From Nostoc carneum NIES-2107 (lineage in GTDB: Bacteria; Cyanobacteriota; Cyanobacteriia; Cyanobacteriales; Nostocaceae), in contig AP018180.1 of the NCBI GenBank assembly GCA_002368155.1, positions 6,156,908-6,220,907 on the forward strand: a stretch of DNA of 64,000 nucleotides. The letters are read 5' to 3'. Positions 10,412 to 20,091 of the stretch are shown here, one piece after another. The notes beneath the pieces were generated by a model, which ran no database searches, was not told the DNA's origin, and saw only the letters and a program-made list of their open reading frames with translations. The first letter of the stretch is position 1, and each line of letters begins with the position of its first letter. A program made the position numbers and the translations under genes.

Positions 10412-11398
10412 TTATTTTTCTTTTTTACTTTTTAGAGTCTGTTCAATCCATTGAATGACATCTCTTCCTAGGTGAGTGTGATCCAATCTGTCGATTTCAC
10501 GAATTCCAGTTGGGCTAGTAACGTTAACTTCCGTAAGGTAACCACCAATAACATCAATTCCTACAAAAATTAATCCGTCTTGGCGTAATTTTTCAGCTAC
10601 TTGGGTACAGATTTCCTGCTCTCTTGGGGTAATTGTGGTTTGAGCAACTGTCCCACCTGCTGCCATATTATTACGAAAGTCGCTGCCACTAGAAAGCCGA
10701 TTCAGCGCACCTATGGGTTCTCCATTGAGTAAAATAATTCTCTTATCTCCGTCTTTAGCCTCTGGTAAGTAGGTTTGTACCATCACAGGCACTCGACCTT
10801 GAATAGTACTCAATTCCACAATTGAGTTGAAGTTGCGATCGCCTGATTGTAAAAATAAAATCCCTTCCCCAGCTTTGTTACCCAGTGGCTTGAGAATAGC
10901 AGATCCTTTTGCGTCCACAAATTCTCGAATGACCTGCTTATCAGCACTCACAATCGTTTCTGGAATAACATCGGTAAATTGAAGAGCATACATTTTTTCG
11001 TTTGCTCCTCGAATACCATTAGGACTATTAATTACTAGGGTTTTGTTTTGATCAATATAGTCCAGAACATAGGTGGCAAAAAGGTAAGCATCATTTACCG
11101 GTGGATCTGTCCGCATCAATACAGCATCCATTGTTTCTAAGCAAGCAAAAGCCCGTTGGCCCGCGCTCAACTTGTACCAAGGATTAGCTGCAAAATAACG
11201 TCCGTCTACCAACTCGACTGGTATTAGTTCTACCCGTTCTAAGATAGCCCAGGCTTTACCTTCTACGACACTCAACAGATTTGCCTGTGTTATCCACACT
11301 TCGTGTCCAAGGATTTGTGCTGCTTCCATCATGGCAACACTGGTGTCATGACATGGATCAAGCTGATGGATGGGATCAATAATAAAAGCTAGTTTCAC
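10412..11398 (-). CDS. gshB: Glutathione synthetase
   Basis: A 328-residue ATP-grasp enzyme joining gamma-glutamylcysteine and glycine to make glutathione in the cytosol. It begins VKLAFIIDPIHQLDPCHDTS, typical of bacterial GshB. It also has the ATP-grasp segment AILKPLGNKAGEGI near 185, MVQTYLPEAKDGDKRI and the C-terminal metal/substrate segment FVGIDVIGGYLTEVNVTSPT. The GTG start at 11398 has a GAGG eight bases upstream and gives the family N-terminus; a start six codons earlier is possible. The glutaredoxin gene lies just upstream on the same strand, so the pair serves one thiol-redox system. Confidence 0.95.
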   Translation of the reverse strand: MKLAFIIDPIHQLDPCHDTSVAMMEAAQILGHEVWITQANLLSVVEGKAWAILERVELIPVELVDGRYFAANPWYKLSAGQRAFACLETMDAVLMRTDPPVNDAYLFATYVLDYIDQNKTLVINSPNGIRGANEKMYALQFTDVIPETIVSADKQVIREFVDAKGSAILKPLGNKAGEGILFLQSGDRNFNSIVELSTIQGRVPVMVQTYLPEAKDGDKRIILLNGEPIGALNRLSSGSDFRNNMAAGGTVAQTTITPREQEICTQVAEKLRQDGLIFVGIDVIGGYLTEVNVTSPTGIREIDRLDHTHLGRDVIQWIEQTLKSKKEK

Positions 11399-11518
11399 GC
11401 TTTTTGCCTCAAGCACCAGGAAATTTAATGGTGTTCAATTTAAATTATCCCCTGATGTTCTGACTGATTGAAACTTGCTGATGTTACCAACAAAGCATAA
11501 TTGCCAGACTTTCTCCAT

Positions 11519-11788
11519 CTAGAGGCTAGTAGCGGCCAGTAATTCATCTAGCTTTCCTTGCCTGTCTAAGGCGTGGATATCATCGCAACCGCCAACATGA
11601 TTGTCATTGATAAAAATTTGTGGCAAAGAGCGTCGTCCATTTGCTCTTTGTGCCATTTTCTCTCTTGCGTCTTCATCTCCGTCGATGCTGTATTCGACAA
11701 AATTCACTCCCTTTGTATTCAGCAAGTTTTTGGCACGGATACAAAATGGACAAGTTCTCCAAGTATAAATTTCTACCTTAGCAGCCAT
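11519..11788 (-). CDS. grxC: Glutaredoxin (GrxC type)
   Basis: An 89-residue dithiol glutaredoxin with the active site TCPFC at 13-17. It has the glutathione-binding TLPQIF-like segment (SLPQIFIN) and the GGCDD motif near 66-70. It reduces disulfides and glutathionylated proteins using glutathione. It lies ~120 bp upstream of gshB on the same strand, linking it to glutathione synthesis. Confidence 0.95.
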   Translation of the reverse strand: MAAKVEIYTWRTCPFCIRAKNLLNTKGVNFVEYSIDGDEDAREKMAQRANGRRSLPQIFINDNHVGGCDDIHALDRQGKLDELLAATSL

Positions 11789-12298
11789 AACGTCCTCTAT
11801 TGATTTGAATATTCTTCATTTTAGAACGTAGACACTAACTCTAGCTGTTTGAGCTAGTTTTACTAATCTCCAAAGTAGCTTCATCAATTTACACAAATAA
11901 AGGTTAGTCAAAAGTCGTGAGACTCTTGACTAATTTAATGTTGCACCAGTTTTCTTCATGAACCGATAATATTACACTTTAAATACCAGCTACCTCAGCA
12001 ACCATACGGTGATTGTCGGGCTCTCATAATTTTATTACCGTATAAATAGCTAGAATATTTATACATTTACATTAGTAAAAAATACGGTTTTTGAGATTGG
12101 TTTTATTTTGATTATCATAAACTTAAAAAATAATCCTGAGCCAAAAGATAGATAAATCAAGATTTCAGTCGGTTGATTCAAAAGATGACAAAATGTACCG
12201 GAAACTGCAATTAAAATGCTTAAGTAGCAATATTTACGTCTATTTTTTGATTTTCAGTATCCGGTACTTCATCACCGTGGAAAAGAAAACAGTATTAT
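11789..12298. other. Intergenic region upstream of grxC
   Basis: About 510 bp of AT-rich DNA containing the grxC promoter and the downstream flank of the PEP-CTERM gene. No gene, tRNA or clear terminator was recognised. Confidence 0.45.
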
Positions 12299-13165
12299 TT
12301 AAATCATCAAATTTGCTTTTCTTCTAAGTAATCGTGCTGCCATCACTGCCAAGAAACCAAGGGCTGCTGTTGTACTGGGTTCAGGCACTTTTTCTGGTGA
12401 GATCTGGCTACTTCTAGCCAATAATTTAAAATCAGGGCCGTTAAAACTGGCATCTGCTGTCAGTTGAATACCACTAAGAGAAGTAATTCCTAATTGTTGC
12501 AGTTTGACACCCCATGAACCTACTTGTTGAGCGTCACCTATTTCAGTAGTCTTAATCTTGTAGCCTGCGTCTGCTTGGTCTTTATGATTGAGTTTTAAGA
12601 AATTACCGATTAAGTTGCCACTGCTATCAATCGCCTGAATACCCAAGTCACTGTTCATTCCCCTTTCCCAGAAAAATAGATTATCTAACCCACTAATATC
12701 TTCCTGAATAGAACTGTTGAAAAAGAGGTTGATTTTAAAAGCTCCACCATCTTCAGTATCAATAATATTGTTTAAATTACTATTACCCAAAAAGGTAGCA
12801 ATTTCAGCCCCAGTTGGGTCTTTCAAGCCAGAAACTGAGATAGGTGCAGAAGCTAGATCACCTTTATCTGTACTGGCGGCCCCAGTGTTGTTATTTGTAG
12901 ACCCTGGTGTACTAGTACTGTCTGCTTTAACAGCTGTAATTGGTGTGTTTTCTAAGATATCGGCTCTAGTAACCAAGGAAAAATTATTAAATTCTTTTCC
13001 ATTCTGAGTAATAGAATTTAGCCAAATATCTCCTATAGACGCATCTGTATCTGAAAGCGATGAAGTGTAATTGGTCTGAAAAGTTGCAGCTTTAACAGAT
13101 GGAGAAAAAGCTAATAATGTTCCAAAAGAGAGAGAAACCAGAGTAGAGATTTGGTGAATTTTCAT
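12299..13165 (-). CDS. PEP-CTERM sorted exoprotein of unknown function
   Basis: A 288-residue secreted protein. Residues 1-27 are a signal peptide (LVSLSFGTLLAFSPSVKA, then ATF). The C-terminus carries a PEP-CTERM sorting signal: VPEPST, a hydrophobic stretch (TAALGFLAVMAARLL) and a basic tail (RRKANLMI). Such proteins are processed by exosortase and exported to the surface or matrix. The middle is Ser/Thr/Asn-rich, fits no enzyme family I recognise and has no cysteine. It appears monocistronic. Confidence 0.85.
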   Translation of the reverse strand: MKIHQISTLVSLSFGTLLAFSPSVKAATFQTNYTSSLSDTDASIGDIWLNSITQNGKEFNNFSLVTRADILENTPITAVKADSTSTPGSTNNNTGAASTDKGDLASAPISVSGLKDPTGAEIATFLGNSNLNNIIDTEDGGAFKINLFFNSSIQEDISGLDNLFFWERGMNSDLGIQAIDSSGNLIGNFLKLNHKDQADAGYKIKTTEIGDAQQVGSWGVKLQQLGITSLSGIQLTADASFNGPDFKLLARSSQISPEKVPEPSTTAALGFLAVMAARLLRRKANLMI

Positions 13166-13653
13166 AGTCTTTAATACGATGTAGAATAGTCAAATGCTAT
13201 TGCCTTACTTAAATTCGTAAGTAAGGTAATTTTGAAATTTCTTGCTAGGCAGTAATTGCTGTAATTAGATAGCTAAGCTTTTAGTCATCCGCTAGTTCAC
13301 ATAGCGATAAATGCACTTGATGATGATTGGATTATCCAACCTTATATAGATATAACTTGCCACACATTATGTCTATTAGTACATCGGTTATCCACAGACT
13401 TGATAAAATTTTATTGAAGCTAATAGAGGAATTTTTATATGTATTTATATGGTGAATAGTAATTTCACTGATAAAAAAATTGGTAATAAATCAGTAATTC
13501 AACGGCAATAATTCAAGATTGATTAATATCTATATATGATTTGGGCTTAATATCCAGCAGTCCCAACCAGTTGGCTTGCTTACAAAAATTCCTGTGTTGA
13601 TAATAAGTCTTTTTTTGATAAAAAATTTGAAAAATCTGTTTTTTCTCTAGTAT
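13166..13653. other. Intergenic region upstream of the PEP-CTERM gene
   Basis: About 490 bp with no convincing gene. It is AT-rich and contains the promoter region of the minus-strand PEP-CTERM gene. Confidence 0.4.
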
Positions 13654-14295
13654 CTACACTGAATTAGCTGCACGGTTAACCCAGCCATTAATTGTAAAAC
13701 GGCTATCGGCAAAAAATTGAGAAGGGCAATTAACAGTAAGTACTTCATGCAGATAGCGGCTGAGGAAGAAAACAACACTATTGTTGCGTGGTTCAATCGT
13801 AGTAAATGATTCGGAATTTACATAAAAGTTGTTGATGATTTTGCTATCGTATATCAGCAACTCGCCACCAGAAAATTGCTTTGGTTCTTGATGAAAGTAG
13901 TAAACATAAGTGAGTTCTCGTAGAGATGTTTCTGGACTACCGTTATCATTATGAATTTTGAAATAATTACCATCATTATGTGCAGTGAGTTGGCTTTCGA
14001 TATAGGTTATAGGAAATGATGGTAAACCTAATCTATTAACTACATCAGGTATTAGCGATTTTATGCGCGTAGTAATTAGCTCAGAAACCTCAGGAAATGA
14101 GTAAAGCACTTTTGAGTGACGGTAATTCATCTCATTAGTTGAAGTTGTGGTGGCAACAAACAGTGATTCGCGGTCGAGAACATAGTTGAGTAACAGTTGA
14201 TGTTCTTCTGCTGTAAGAAAGTCTTCTATTTGAATATAGCTAGAGGGCAAAACTGGCTGTATTTGCGTGATTAAAGTATCTGATTCTGTAGTCAT
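13654..14295 (-). CDS. 2-oxoglutarate/Fe(II)-dependent oxygenase, prolyl-4-hydroxylase-like
   Basis: A 213-residue protein with the cupin signature of the 2OG-Fe(II) superfamily: the HxD iron ligands in KIHNDNG, the distal His in RYLHEV and the 2OG-binding Arg in SRFTINGW. SGGEL and NSVVFF are the usual intervening strands. It would hydroxylate a protein or small molecule; the substrate is unknown. The ATG at 14295 was chosen because longer in-frame starts run into the hflX terminator at 14317-14347. Confidence 0.8.
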   Translation of the reverse strand: MTTESDTLITQIQPVLPSSYIQIEDFLTAEEHQLLLNYVLDRESLFVATTTSTNEMNYRHSKVLYSFPEVSELITTRIKSLIPDVVNRLGLPSFPITYIESQLTAHNDGNYFKIHNDNGSPETSLRELTYVYYFHQEPKQFSGGELLIYDSKIINNFYVNSESFTTIEPRNNSVVFFLSRYLHEVLTVNCPSQFFADSRFTINGWVNRAANSV

Positions 14296-14316
14296 AAATA
14301 TTTTCTGGGTAATATA

Positions 14317-14347
14317 AAAAGCCGTAGTCATTATAACTACGGCTTTT
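14317..14347 (-). terminator. Rho-independent terminator of hflX
   Basis: A perfect 12-bp inverted repeat (AAAAGCCGTAGT / ACTACGGCTTTT, 7-base loop) sits 37 bases after the hflX stop. On the minus strand it ends in a T run, the form of an intrinsic terminator. Confidence 0.85.
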
Positions 14348-14383
14348 TGCAGCAAAACACAAAATTTACTTGATTTTTAGTAT

Positions 14384-15976
14384 TTACCGAGAGTCAACAG
14401 CGTATTGAATCAGCTGGGTTAACCGATGGCGTAGGGTTTCTAATCCCAAGCGCTGACTAGCAGAAATAAATACTGCTAGAGGAAATTCTTCCCGTGCTAA
14501 AGCGAGGGTTTCGCTACTGACTTGATCGATTTTGTTAAAAGCCACTAATGCTGGGCCTGGAGTCACAGGCATTTGGGCGAGGATTTCTCTAACTGAGCGA
14601 ATATGACTCAACCAAGCTGGATGAGACAAATCGACCAAATGCAGTAAAGCATCGGCTTCTGTGACTTCTTCTAAGGTGGCGCGGAAGGCATCCATTAAGG
14701 AGGCAGGCAATTCATGTATAAACCCTACTGTATCTGTTAGCAGAATCTCTTGGGTTGCACCTGTCTCAGCATCAGAAATCACCAGACGGCGCGTAGTAGG
14801 GTCGAGAGTAGCAAATAATTGGTCGGCTGTGTAAACTTCGGCGTTAGTGAGAGCATTGAGCAAAGTTGATTTGCCAGCGTTCGTGTAACCAACCAAAGCC
14901 ACTGAAGGCACTTCCCGATGTTGTCGGCGTTGTCGTAGGCGGGAACGATGTGCTTGCAACTGGTTAACTTCTTGTTGCAACCGAGAAATGCGCCGTTGAA
15001 TGGCACGGCGTTCAGTTTCTAGTTTGGTTTCACCAGGGCCTCGCGTCCCAATACCACCGCCTAGCCGAGACATCGCCTGACCTCTACCAGTTAGTCGCGG
15101 CAGCATATACTCAAGTTGTGCCAGTTCCACTTGTAACTTACCAGCACCAGACTGAGCGCGTTGAGCAAAGATATCTAAAATTACTTCGGTGCGGTCTACT
15201 ACCCGGATACCAATTTGGGCTTCTAGGTTGCGGACTTGAGCTGGTGAAAGGTCGCGGTCAAATACAACTAGATTAGCTCCTAAAGTTTGGGCAGTTAAGG
15301 CAACTTCTTGAACTTTACCTTCACCAACTACTGTTTGGGGATGAATACGCGATCGCTTTTGTTGTACTGTCTGTAGTACATCGCCCCCGGCTGTATCTAC
15401 TAACCGTGCCAATTCTGCCAAGGTGTCTTGGAATTGTAGCGGAGTCATTTCATCGGTCATCACTCCCACAATTAGCACGCGATCGTGGTCAACATCTACT
15501 TCTTGGGCAACGAATTCGCGCTGAAATTCTGCTTCGAGATTTTCTACTAAATCAATAAAGTCTTGCTGTGCTAATTCATCCAAACTCAGCGGTTGTGACA
15601 CAGTCCAGTTTGGAGATTGGATATTGTTAGATCCACCCTTTAACATAGCAGGGCTAGTAATGAGTGTACGAGAATCTTGGGGTGTCAAGTGAGCTAAATA
15701 AGCTTCTTTGACGTACCCAGTCGCACCGCCGCCTCTACGTGTAAATCCTGCCCCAGTGATATTGAGTACAACTAAGACATCTAATCGTTGCAAAGCCATT
15801 GCTGTCAGTGCCGCTTCATTAGGCGGTTCTGGCTTCAAATGAGTAGCTATACAACGAATACCGCTAAGTCGTTCTGCACCATAACGGGGCAATTCTAGCG
15901 GTGGGATTTGCGTTTGACGCGGTGTGCCTACCCCCACACGTATCACTTGTCCGCGACGGTTGAGATAGGCACACAC
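14384..15976 (-). CDS. hflX: GTPase HflX (N-terminus probably longer)
   Basis: A ribosome-associated GTPase that splits stalled or hibernating 70S ribosomes. It has the HflX N-terminal domain (VVGEGKVQEVA, VVFDRDLSPAQVRNLE), a helical linker ending RRAIQRRISRLQQEV, and a G domain: G1 GYTNAGKST near 365, G3 DTVGF and G4 NKID. The first canonical start is the GTG at 15976. The frame stays open upstream to 16179 and encodes residues that look like genuine HflX N-terminus (ETIYGNLQGLKSSQLKQLQR), but without ATG, GTG or TTG. An ATA at 16127-16129 occupies the place where I would expect the initiator. The true protein may be ~581 residues. Confidence 0.92.
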   Translation of the reverse strand: MCAYLNRRGQVIRVGVGTPRQTQIPPLELPRYGAERLSGIRCIATHLKPEPPNEAALTAMALQRLDVLVVLNITGAGFTRRGGGATGYVKEAYLAHLTPQDSRTLITSPAMLKGGSNNIQSPNWTVSQPLSLDELAQQDFIDLVENLEAEFQREFVAQEVDVDHDRVLIVGVMTDEMTPLQFQDTLAELARLVDTAGGDVLQTVQQKRSRIHPQTVVGEGKVQEVALTAQTLGANLVVFDRDLSPAQVRNLEAQIGIRVVDRTEVILDIFAQRAQSGAGKLQVELAQLEYMLPRLTGRGQAMSRLGGGIGTRGPGETKLETERRAIQRRISRLQQEVNQLQAHRSRLRQRRQHREVPSVALVGYTNAGKSTLLNALTNAEVYTADQLFATLDPTTRRLVISDAETGATQEILLTDTVGFIHELPASLMDAFRATLEEVTEADALLHLVDLSHPAWLSHIRSVREILAQMPVTPGPALVAFNKIDQVSSETLALAREEFPLAVFISASQRLGLETLRHRLTQLIQYAVDSR

Positions 15977-16345
15977 AGGCTGATTGAGTTCTGTACTAAT
16001 TGCTGCCAGCCGCTGAGAGAAATCGGACGTACTGATGCTATCGCCCGGTATGCGCTGGTGATACAGCCGCTGTAGTTGCTTTAGCTGGCTGGACTTTAAA
16101 CCCTGGAGATTTCCGTAGATAGTCTCTATAGGCGTTTCTGACCAGTAAATGGCCCCCCGAATCCTTCTTTGTTTATTTTACAACATCCCTAAAACCCAAA
16201 ACTATATCTTAAGGGGGTTGCGTAGTGATTTAATCACATTTACTTCTTAATGTAACGAGCCTTTAGTGTTACAATTCTATCCCTGCTAGGTCATGAAGTA
16301 CCATTGGTACCATTTAATAGAAAATTTGAATTTAGTTTGATTTTT

Positions 16346-16534
16346 ATGACTGAATCAACAGAAAATTGGTATGTTGTCAAGCGTCCGGCTGGTAATTGCG
16401 AGATAGTCTCCAACTTAGATGCAGGAACGTCCGAGACAGAAATTATTGAAAAGTGGGGGCCGTTTAGTTCCCAAGGAGATGCGATCGCACGTCGTATAGG
16501 ATTAATTAGGGCTGGCAAATGCCAACCCCAATAA
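16346..16534 (+). CDS. Small conserved cyanobacterial protein
   Basis: A 62-residue soluble protein starting MTESTENWYVVKRPAGNCEI and ending in a basic segment (DAIARRIGLIRAGKCQPQ). The pattern WYVVK...GNCEIV...WGPF...EAIARRIGLIRAGKC resembles a family I recall only as hypothetical in cyanobacteria. A start 14 codons upstream is possible but the ATG at 16346 fits better. It lies alone between hflX and the protease gene. No function is known. Confidence 0.65.
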   Translation: MTESTENWYVVKRPAGNCEIVSNLDAGTSETEIIEKWGPFSSQGDAIARRIGLIRAGKCQPQ

Positions 16535-16619
16535 AAGGAAACTGGGACTGGGGATTTATTGGGAATTACCCAAATCCTGAGACAATAGCTTCCCAGTTAC
16601 AGACACTTAAAGTGCTGAT

Positions 16620-17909
16620 TTAATTTTTCTCAGCACTTGTAGTTGTTGTACCTTTAGCCGTAATTTGTTTGCCTAGGACTTCTACTGCTTTAGCAAATTG
16701 CGGATCTTCTAAGGTTGCGAGTTTGTCACGTTCGCGTAGCCATAAATCTTGTTTTTGAGCATCAGTCAATTCAACCTTAATATCGGGATCAATGCCGTGC
16801 TTGTTAATGTCTTTACCACTGGGGGTGTGATATTTAGCAATTGTTACCGCTAATCCCGAGCCATCTTCTAGAGGGCGTACCGATTGTACCAAGCCCTTGC
16901 CAAAGGTCTGCGTACCTACCAAAGTAGCGCGCTTGTTGTCTTGTAAGGCACCTGAGAGAATTTCACTAGCGCTGGCGGAACCTTTATCGACTAAAACCAC
17001 CATCGGCTTATCTGTTAAGGCGCGTCCATTCGCTACTTCTCGTTCTTGTTCACCTTGCCGGTCTATAGTAGAAACAATTGTTCCTTTATCCAGCCACATC
17101 CGGGCAATTTCGACGCTAGAGAAGAGTAGACCACCAGGATTACCACGCAAATCTAAAACGTAACCAACAACTTTTTTGGTTTCTAAATCCTTGATGGCTT
17201 GTTGCATTTCCTTGCCAGCATTAGCACTGAACTGGTTCAGGCGAATGTAACCCAGGTTACCTGCAGGGCTAGTTTTTTGTGAATATTTAACGGGATGAAT
17301 TTCTATTCTTGCCCGTGTAATTTCAAAATCTTTAGTTTGACCGCTACGCCTAATAGTTAATTTTACTTTTGTACCAGCCGTACCCCGAATTAGAGATACA
17401 GCTTGGTTAGTATCCATTCCTTGAGTACTTTTACCATCAATTTTGAGAATCTCATCTTTAGATAAAATCCCCGCTTTAAAAGCTGGAGTATCTTCTATAG
17501 GCGCAATCACCACTAACTGTTTAGTTTTTTCGTCTTGACTAATTGTGATACCAATACCTGTGAGTTCCCCAGAGGTATCGACTTGCATATTTTTGAATTC
17601 ATCTGGATCCATAAACCGGGTGTAGGGGTCATCTAGCTTTTTGAGCATTTCCCGGATGGACTTATATGCTTCTTTTTTACTACTGTAGGACTTACTTAAA
17701 TATTCTTTCCTTACAGCCTGCCAATCTACCTGATTAAAAGTACCGTCTACGTATTGGCGCTGAACAACTTGCCAAACTTCGTCTATCAATTCCTTGGGAC
17801 TGTTATTTAAAGCCTGACCTCGTGAGTGAATCCCAAGACTTGTAACAGCAATAGTTGAGAGCGTCACTGCCGTAGCACCCAAAACCAGCTTACTTTTTGT
17901 AATCACCAT
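16620..17909 (-). CDS. Carboxyl-terminal processing protease (S41)
   Basis: A 429-residue exported serine protease. It has an N-terminal hydrophobic signal (LVLGATAVTLSTIAVTSLGI), a helical region, a PDZ domain (about 115-195, GIGITI...APIEDTPAFKAGI) and an S41 catalytic core with the Ser/Lys dyad: GSASASEIL (Ser near 315) and TFGKGLVQ (Lys near 340). The family trims C-termini in the lumen or periplasm; CtpA processes the PSII D1 precursor. Which Ctp paralogue this is cannot be decided. ispG lies upstream on the same strand. Confidence 0.93.
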   Translation of the reverse strand: MVITKSKLVLGATAVTLSTIAVTSLGIHSRGQALNNSPKELIDEVWQVVQRQYVDGTFNQVDWQAVRKEYLSKSYSSKKEAYKSIREMLKKLDDPYTRFMDPDEFKNMQVDTSGELTGIGITISQDEKTKQLVVIAPIEDTPAFKAGILSKDEILKIDGKSTQGMDTNQAVSLIRGTAGTKVKLTIRRSGQTKDFEITRARIEIHPVKYSQKTSPAGNLGYIRLNQFSANAGKEMQQAIKDLETKKVVGYVLDLRGNPGGLLFSSVEIARMWLDKGTIVSTIDRQGEQEREVANGRALTDKPMVVLVDKGSASASEILSGALQDNKRATLVGTQTFGKGLVQSVRPLEDGSGLAVTIAKYHTPSGKDINKHGIDPDIKVELTDAQKQDLWLRERDKLATLEDPQFAKAVEVLGKQITAKGTTTTSAEKN

Positions 17910-18022
17910 AATGACAGCTGCGCCAGAGGAAAATTTGTATAGTCAGTATGCCCAATCTAACACAGGGTATCACTGTAACAGACGAGCATGTATTCTTATT
18001 ACAGCAAAATACTTGGCAATCC

Positions 18023-18041
18023 GGCGACCTTTGTGGTCGCC
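18023..18041 (-). other. Hairpin between ispG and the protease gene
   Basis: A 7-bp perfect stem (GGCGACC / GGTCGCC, 5-base loop) shortly after the ispG stop. No T run follows on the minus strand, so it may be an mRNA 3' stabiliser or a weak terminator. Confidence 0.45.
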
Positions 18042-18053
18042 GTTACGCAAATC

Positions 18054-19280
18054 TTAAGGATCTACCCAACGCCCATCGGATTTGATGAGGTTAATTAATT
18101 CCTCTACTCCATTATCTTCTGGGACTTTTTTGATTTCTTCTCTGCCACGATATAAAGAAATATAACCAGGAGTCTTGCCTACATAGCCATAGTCTGCATC
18201 TGCCATTTCACCGGGGCCATTTACAATACAACCCATTACTGCAATGTCTAAACCGGTTAAGTGTTTGGTTGCTTCTCGAACTTTGTGCAGGACCTCTTCC
18301 AAGTTAAATAAGGTACGTCCGCAGGAAGGGCAAGCTACGTACTCTACCATAGTTTTTCGTAAGCCTAAGGCTTGCAGTATGCTATAGCAGACCGGAATTT
18401 CCTTCTCTGGTGATTCTGTGAGTGAGGCTCGAATTGTGTCGCCAATGCCATCAGCCAGTAATGTGGCAATACCTGCTGTAGACTTGATTCGTCCGTATTC
18501 ACCATCCCCAGCTTCGGTGACACCTAAATGCAAGGGATAATCCATACCCAGCTCATCCATGCGCTTGGCCATGAGACGATAGGCAGCTACCATGACTGGT
18601 ACGCGCGAAGCCTTCATGGAAATTACTAAATTGTGGAAGTTGAGAGATTCACAAATGCGAATGAATTCTAAAGCTGATTCCACCATCCCCTCTGGGGTAT
18701 CGCCATAGGTAAATAGCATTCTCTCAGCGAGAGAACCATGATTTACCCCTATTCGCATCGCTTTCCCTTGATCTCTTAAAGAAACAACCAAAGGTTCTAG
18801 GGTTTCGCGGATTTTGTCGCCAATTTCATCAAACTCTACTTTGGTGTATTCGCTTCTATTACCATTTGGCTTTTCAAACACATATAAACCGGGATTAATC
18901 CGTACTTTTTCTATGTGCTTGGCAACTTCCAAAGCGATTTTCATACCGTTGTGATGTACATCAGCAACTATAGGTACATCTCGGTATGTTTTAATAAGTT
19001 TTTGCTTAATTTCCGCTAAAGCTTTGGCGTGAGCCATACTAGGCACAGTAACGCGGACAATTTCGCAACCAATTTCGTGCAAACGACGAATAGCTGCTAC
19101 GGAACCATCTATATCTAGGGTATCTTCATTGATCATCGACTGTACTACCACAGGGTAGCCACCCCCAATGATGACATCCCCCACCTTTACTGGACGAGTT
19201 TTGCGCCGCTTAATTGTGGTATCAAAGTTAGGTTCACTAGATGTGGTGTTTACAGTTGTAACTGTGGGCAGAGTTTGCAT
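18054..19280 (-). CDS. ispG: 4-hydroxy-3-methylbut-2-enyl diphosphate synthase (ferredoxin)
   Basis: A 408-residue iron-sulfur enzyme of the MEP isoprenoid pathway, converting MEcPP to HMBPP. It has the N-terminal TIM-barrel segments [20 protein letters not shown] and [12 protein letters not shown], and the 4Fe-4S ligands in CPSCGRTLF and [17 protein letters not shown]. The ATG at 19280 gives the usual start MQTLPT; a TTG 15 codons upstream is possible, and the GAGG near the ATG is only two bases away. ispD lies ~5.6 kb further on the same strand, not in an operon with it. Confidence 0.96.
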   Translation of the reverse strand: MQTLPTVTTVNTTSSEPNFDTTIKRRKTRPVKVGDVIIGGGYPVVVQSMINEDTLDIDGSVAAIRRLHEIGCEIVRVTVPSMAHAKALAEIKQKLIKTYRDVPIVADVHHNGMKIALEVAKHIEKVRINPGLYVFEKPNGNRSEYTKVEFDEIGDKIRETLEPLVVSLRDQGKAMRIGVNHGSLAERMLFTYGDTPEGMVESALEFIRICESLNFHNLVISMKASRVPVMVAAYRLMAKRMDELGMDYPLHLGVTEAGDGEYGRIKSTAGIATLLADGIGDTIRASLTESPEKEIPVCYSILQALGLRKTMVEYVACPSCGRTLFNLEEVLHKVREATKHLTGLDIAVMGCIVNGPGEMADADYGYVGKTPGYISLYRGREEIKKVPEDNGVEELINLIKSDGRWVDP

Positions 19281-20091
19281 AACCTCATTAGGTAAATTTG
19301 CTGTAGCGAAAATATCAAATTTCAAAATCTCTGTTTCTCAGATTGCCACAGGTGGGGCGCTTTTGGTTAATTACTGTGCAAAAAAAAAAGAATGTGAGAT
19401 AAGACTAGAAATAAAGAAGATTTATCGATTTTTTTTGTCAGGGAAAATAGTCTATTTACTAGCCTTTGCAAGTTGAGAGGAATCACTTTATTACTGAGTT
19501 ATAAATGATAGCACTAATGCTAGTTAGTTTATTAAATCAGCTTGCATAATTTTTATCTATGAGATGCATCAAGCAGCAGCTTTCATTACTACGGCATTTT
19601 ACGAGTATATAATTAACTCATTCCCCTTTCGAGGATGAAATAAATTAACGAATTACTATTCATTAATAGTTCAAATATTGATATTTATCTCATCTAATAT
19701 AGATGGCTCAGCTTCTGGGGTAAAGTCAAATATTTCTGCTGCATCTACATTTTGATATTGCACAATATCTTTAACTTTATCTTCTAGCATTTTGGTATTA
19801 CAGAATATAGCATCAGGCCTGTATATCTCAAATTAGTCTCTCTATTAGTCGGTATTGGAGAGATTGGCCTAATGAATTTATCTTGGTTCATCAGGGCGAT
19901 CGCACAATCTGGCTTTTTATAATACAAATATACTACTAAGACTATGAACGAGCAAAAGATGAAACGCGATCGCTCTCGGTTAAGTTAATTACAATTATCT
20001 ACTGCTGAAGTTGTGTAAGTCGGCTAAGCTAGGGAGTTACAGAGGCGATCGCTCTTACAAATTGTTACATTAAACTTAATTTAACTTCAAT
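19281..20091. other. Intergenic region with HIP1 sites and a gene fragment
   Basis: About 810 bp between divergent ispG and the cysteine hydrolase gene. It holds a short protein-like fragment (listed separately) and three HIP1 octamers near 19899, 19968 and 20045. No full gene or tRNA was seen. Confidence 0.5.
19671..19790 (-). pseudogene. Possible C-terminal gene remnant or tiny gene
   Basis: A minus-strand frame starts at ATG 19790 and ends in TGA with 39 residues (MLEDKVKDIVQYQNVDAAEI...). The same frame is open 14 codons further upstream (FEIYRPDAIFCNTK) before a TAA. The mix of charged and hydrophobic residues looks protein-like and acidic at the end, but I recognise no family. It may be the tail of a lost gene. 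Confidence 0.3.

Noticed and set aside
14296-14355. Longer N-terminus for the 2OG oxygenase
   Set aside because: The extra codons lie in the hflX terminator hairpin, so they are not likely coding.
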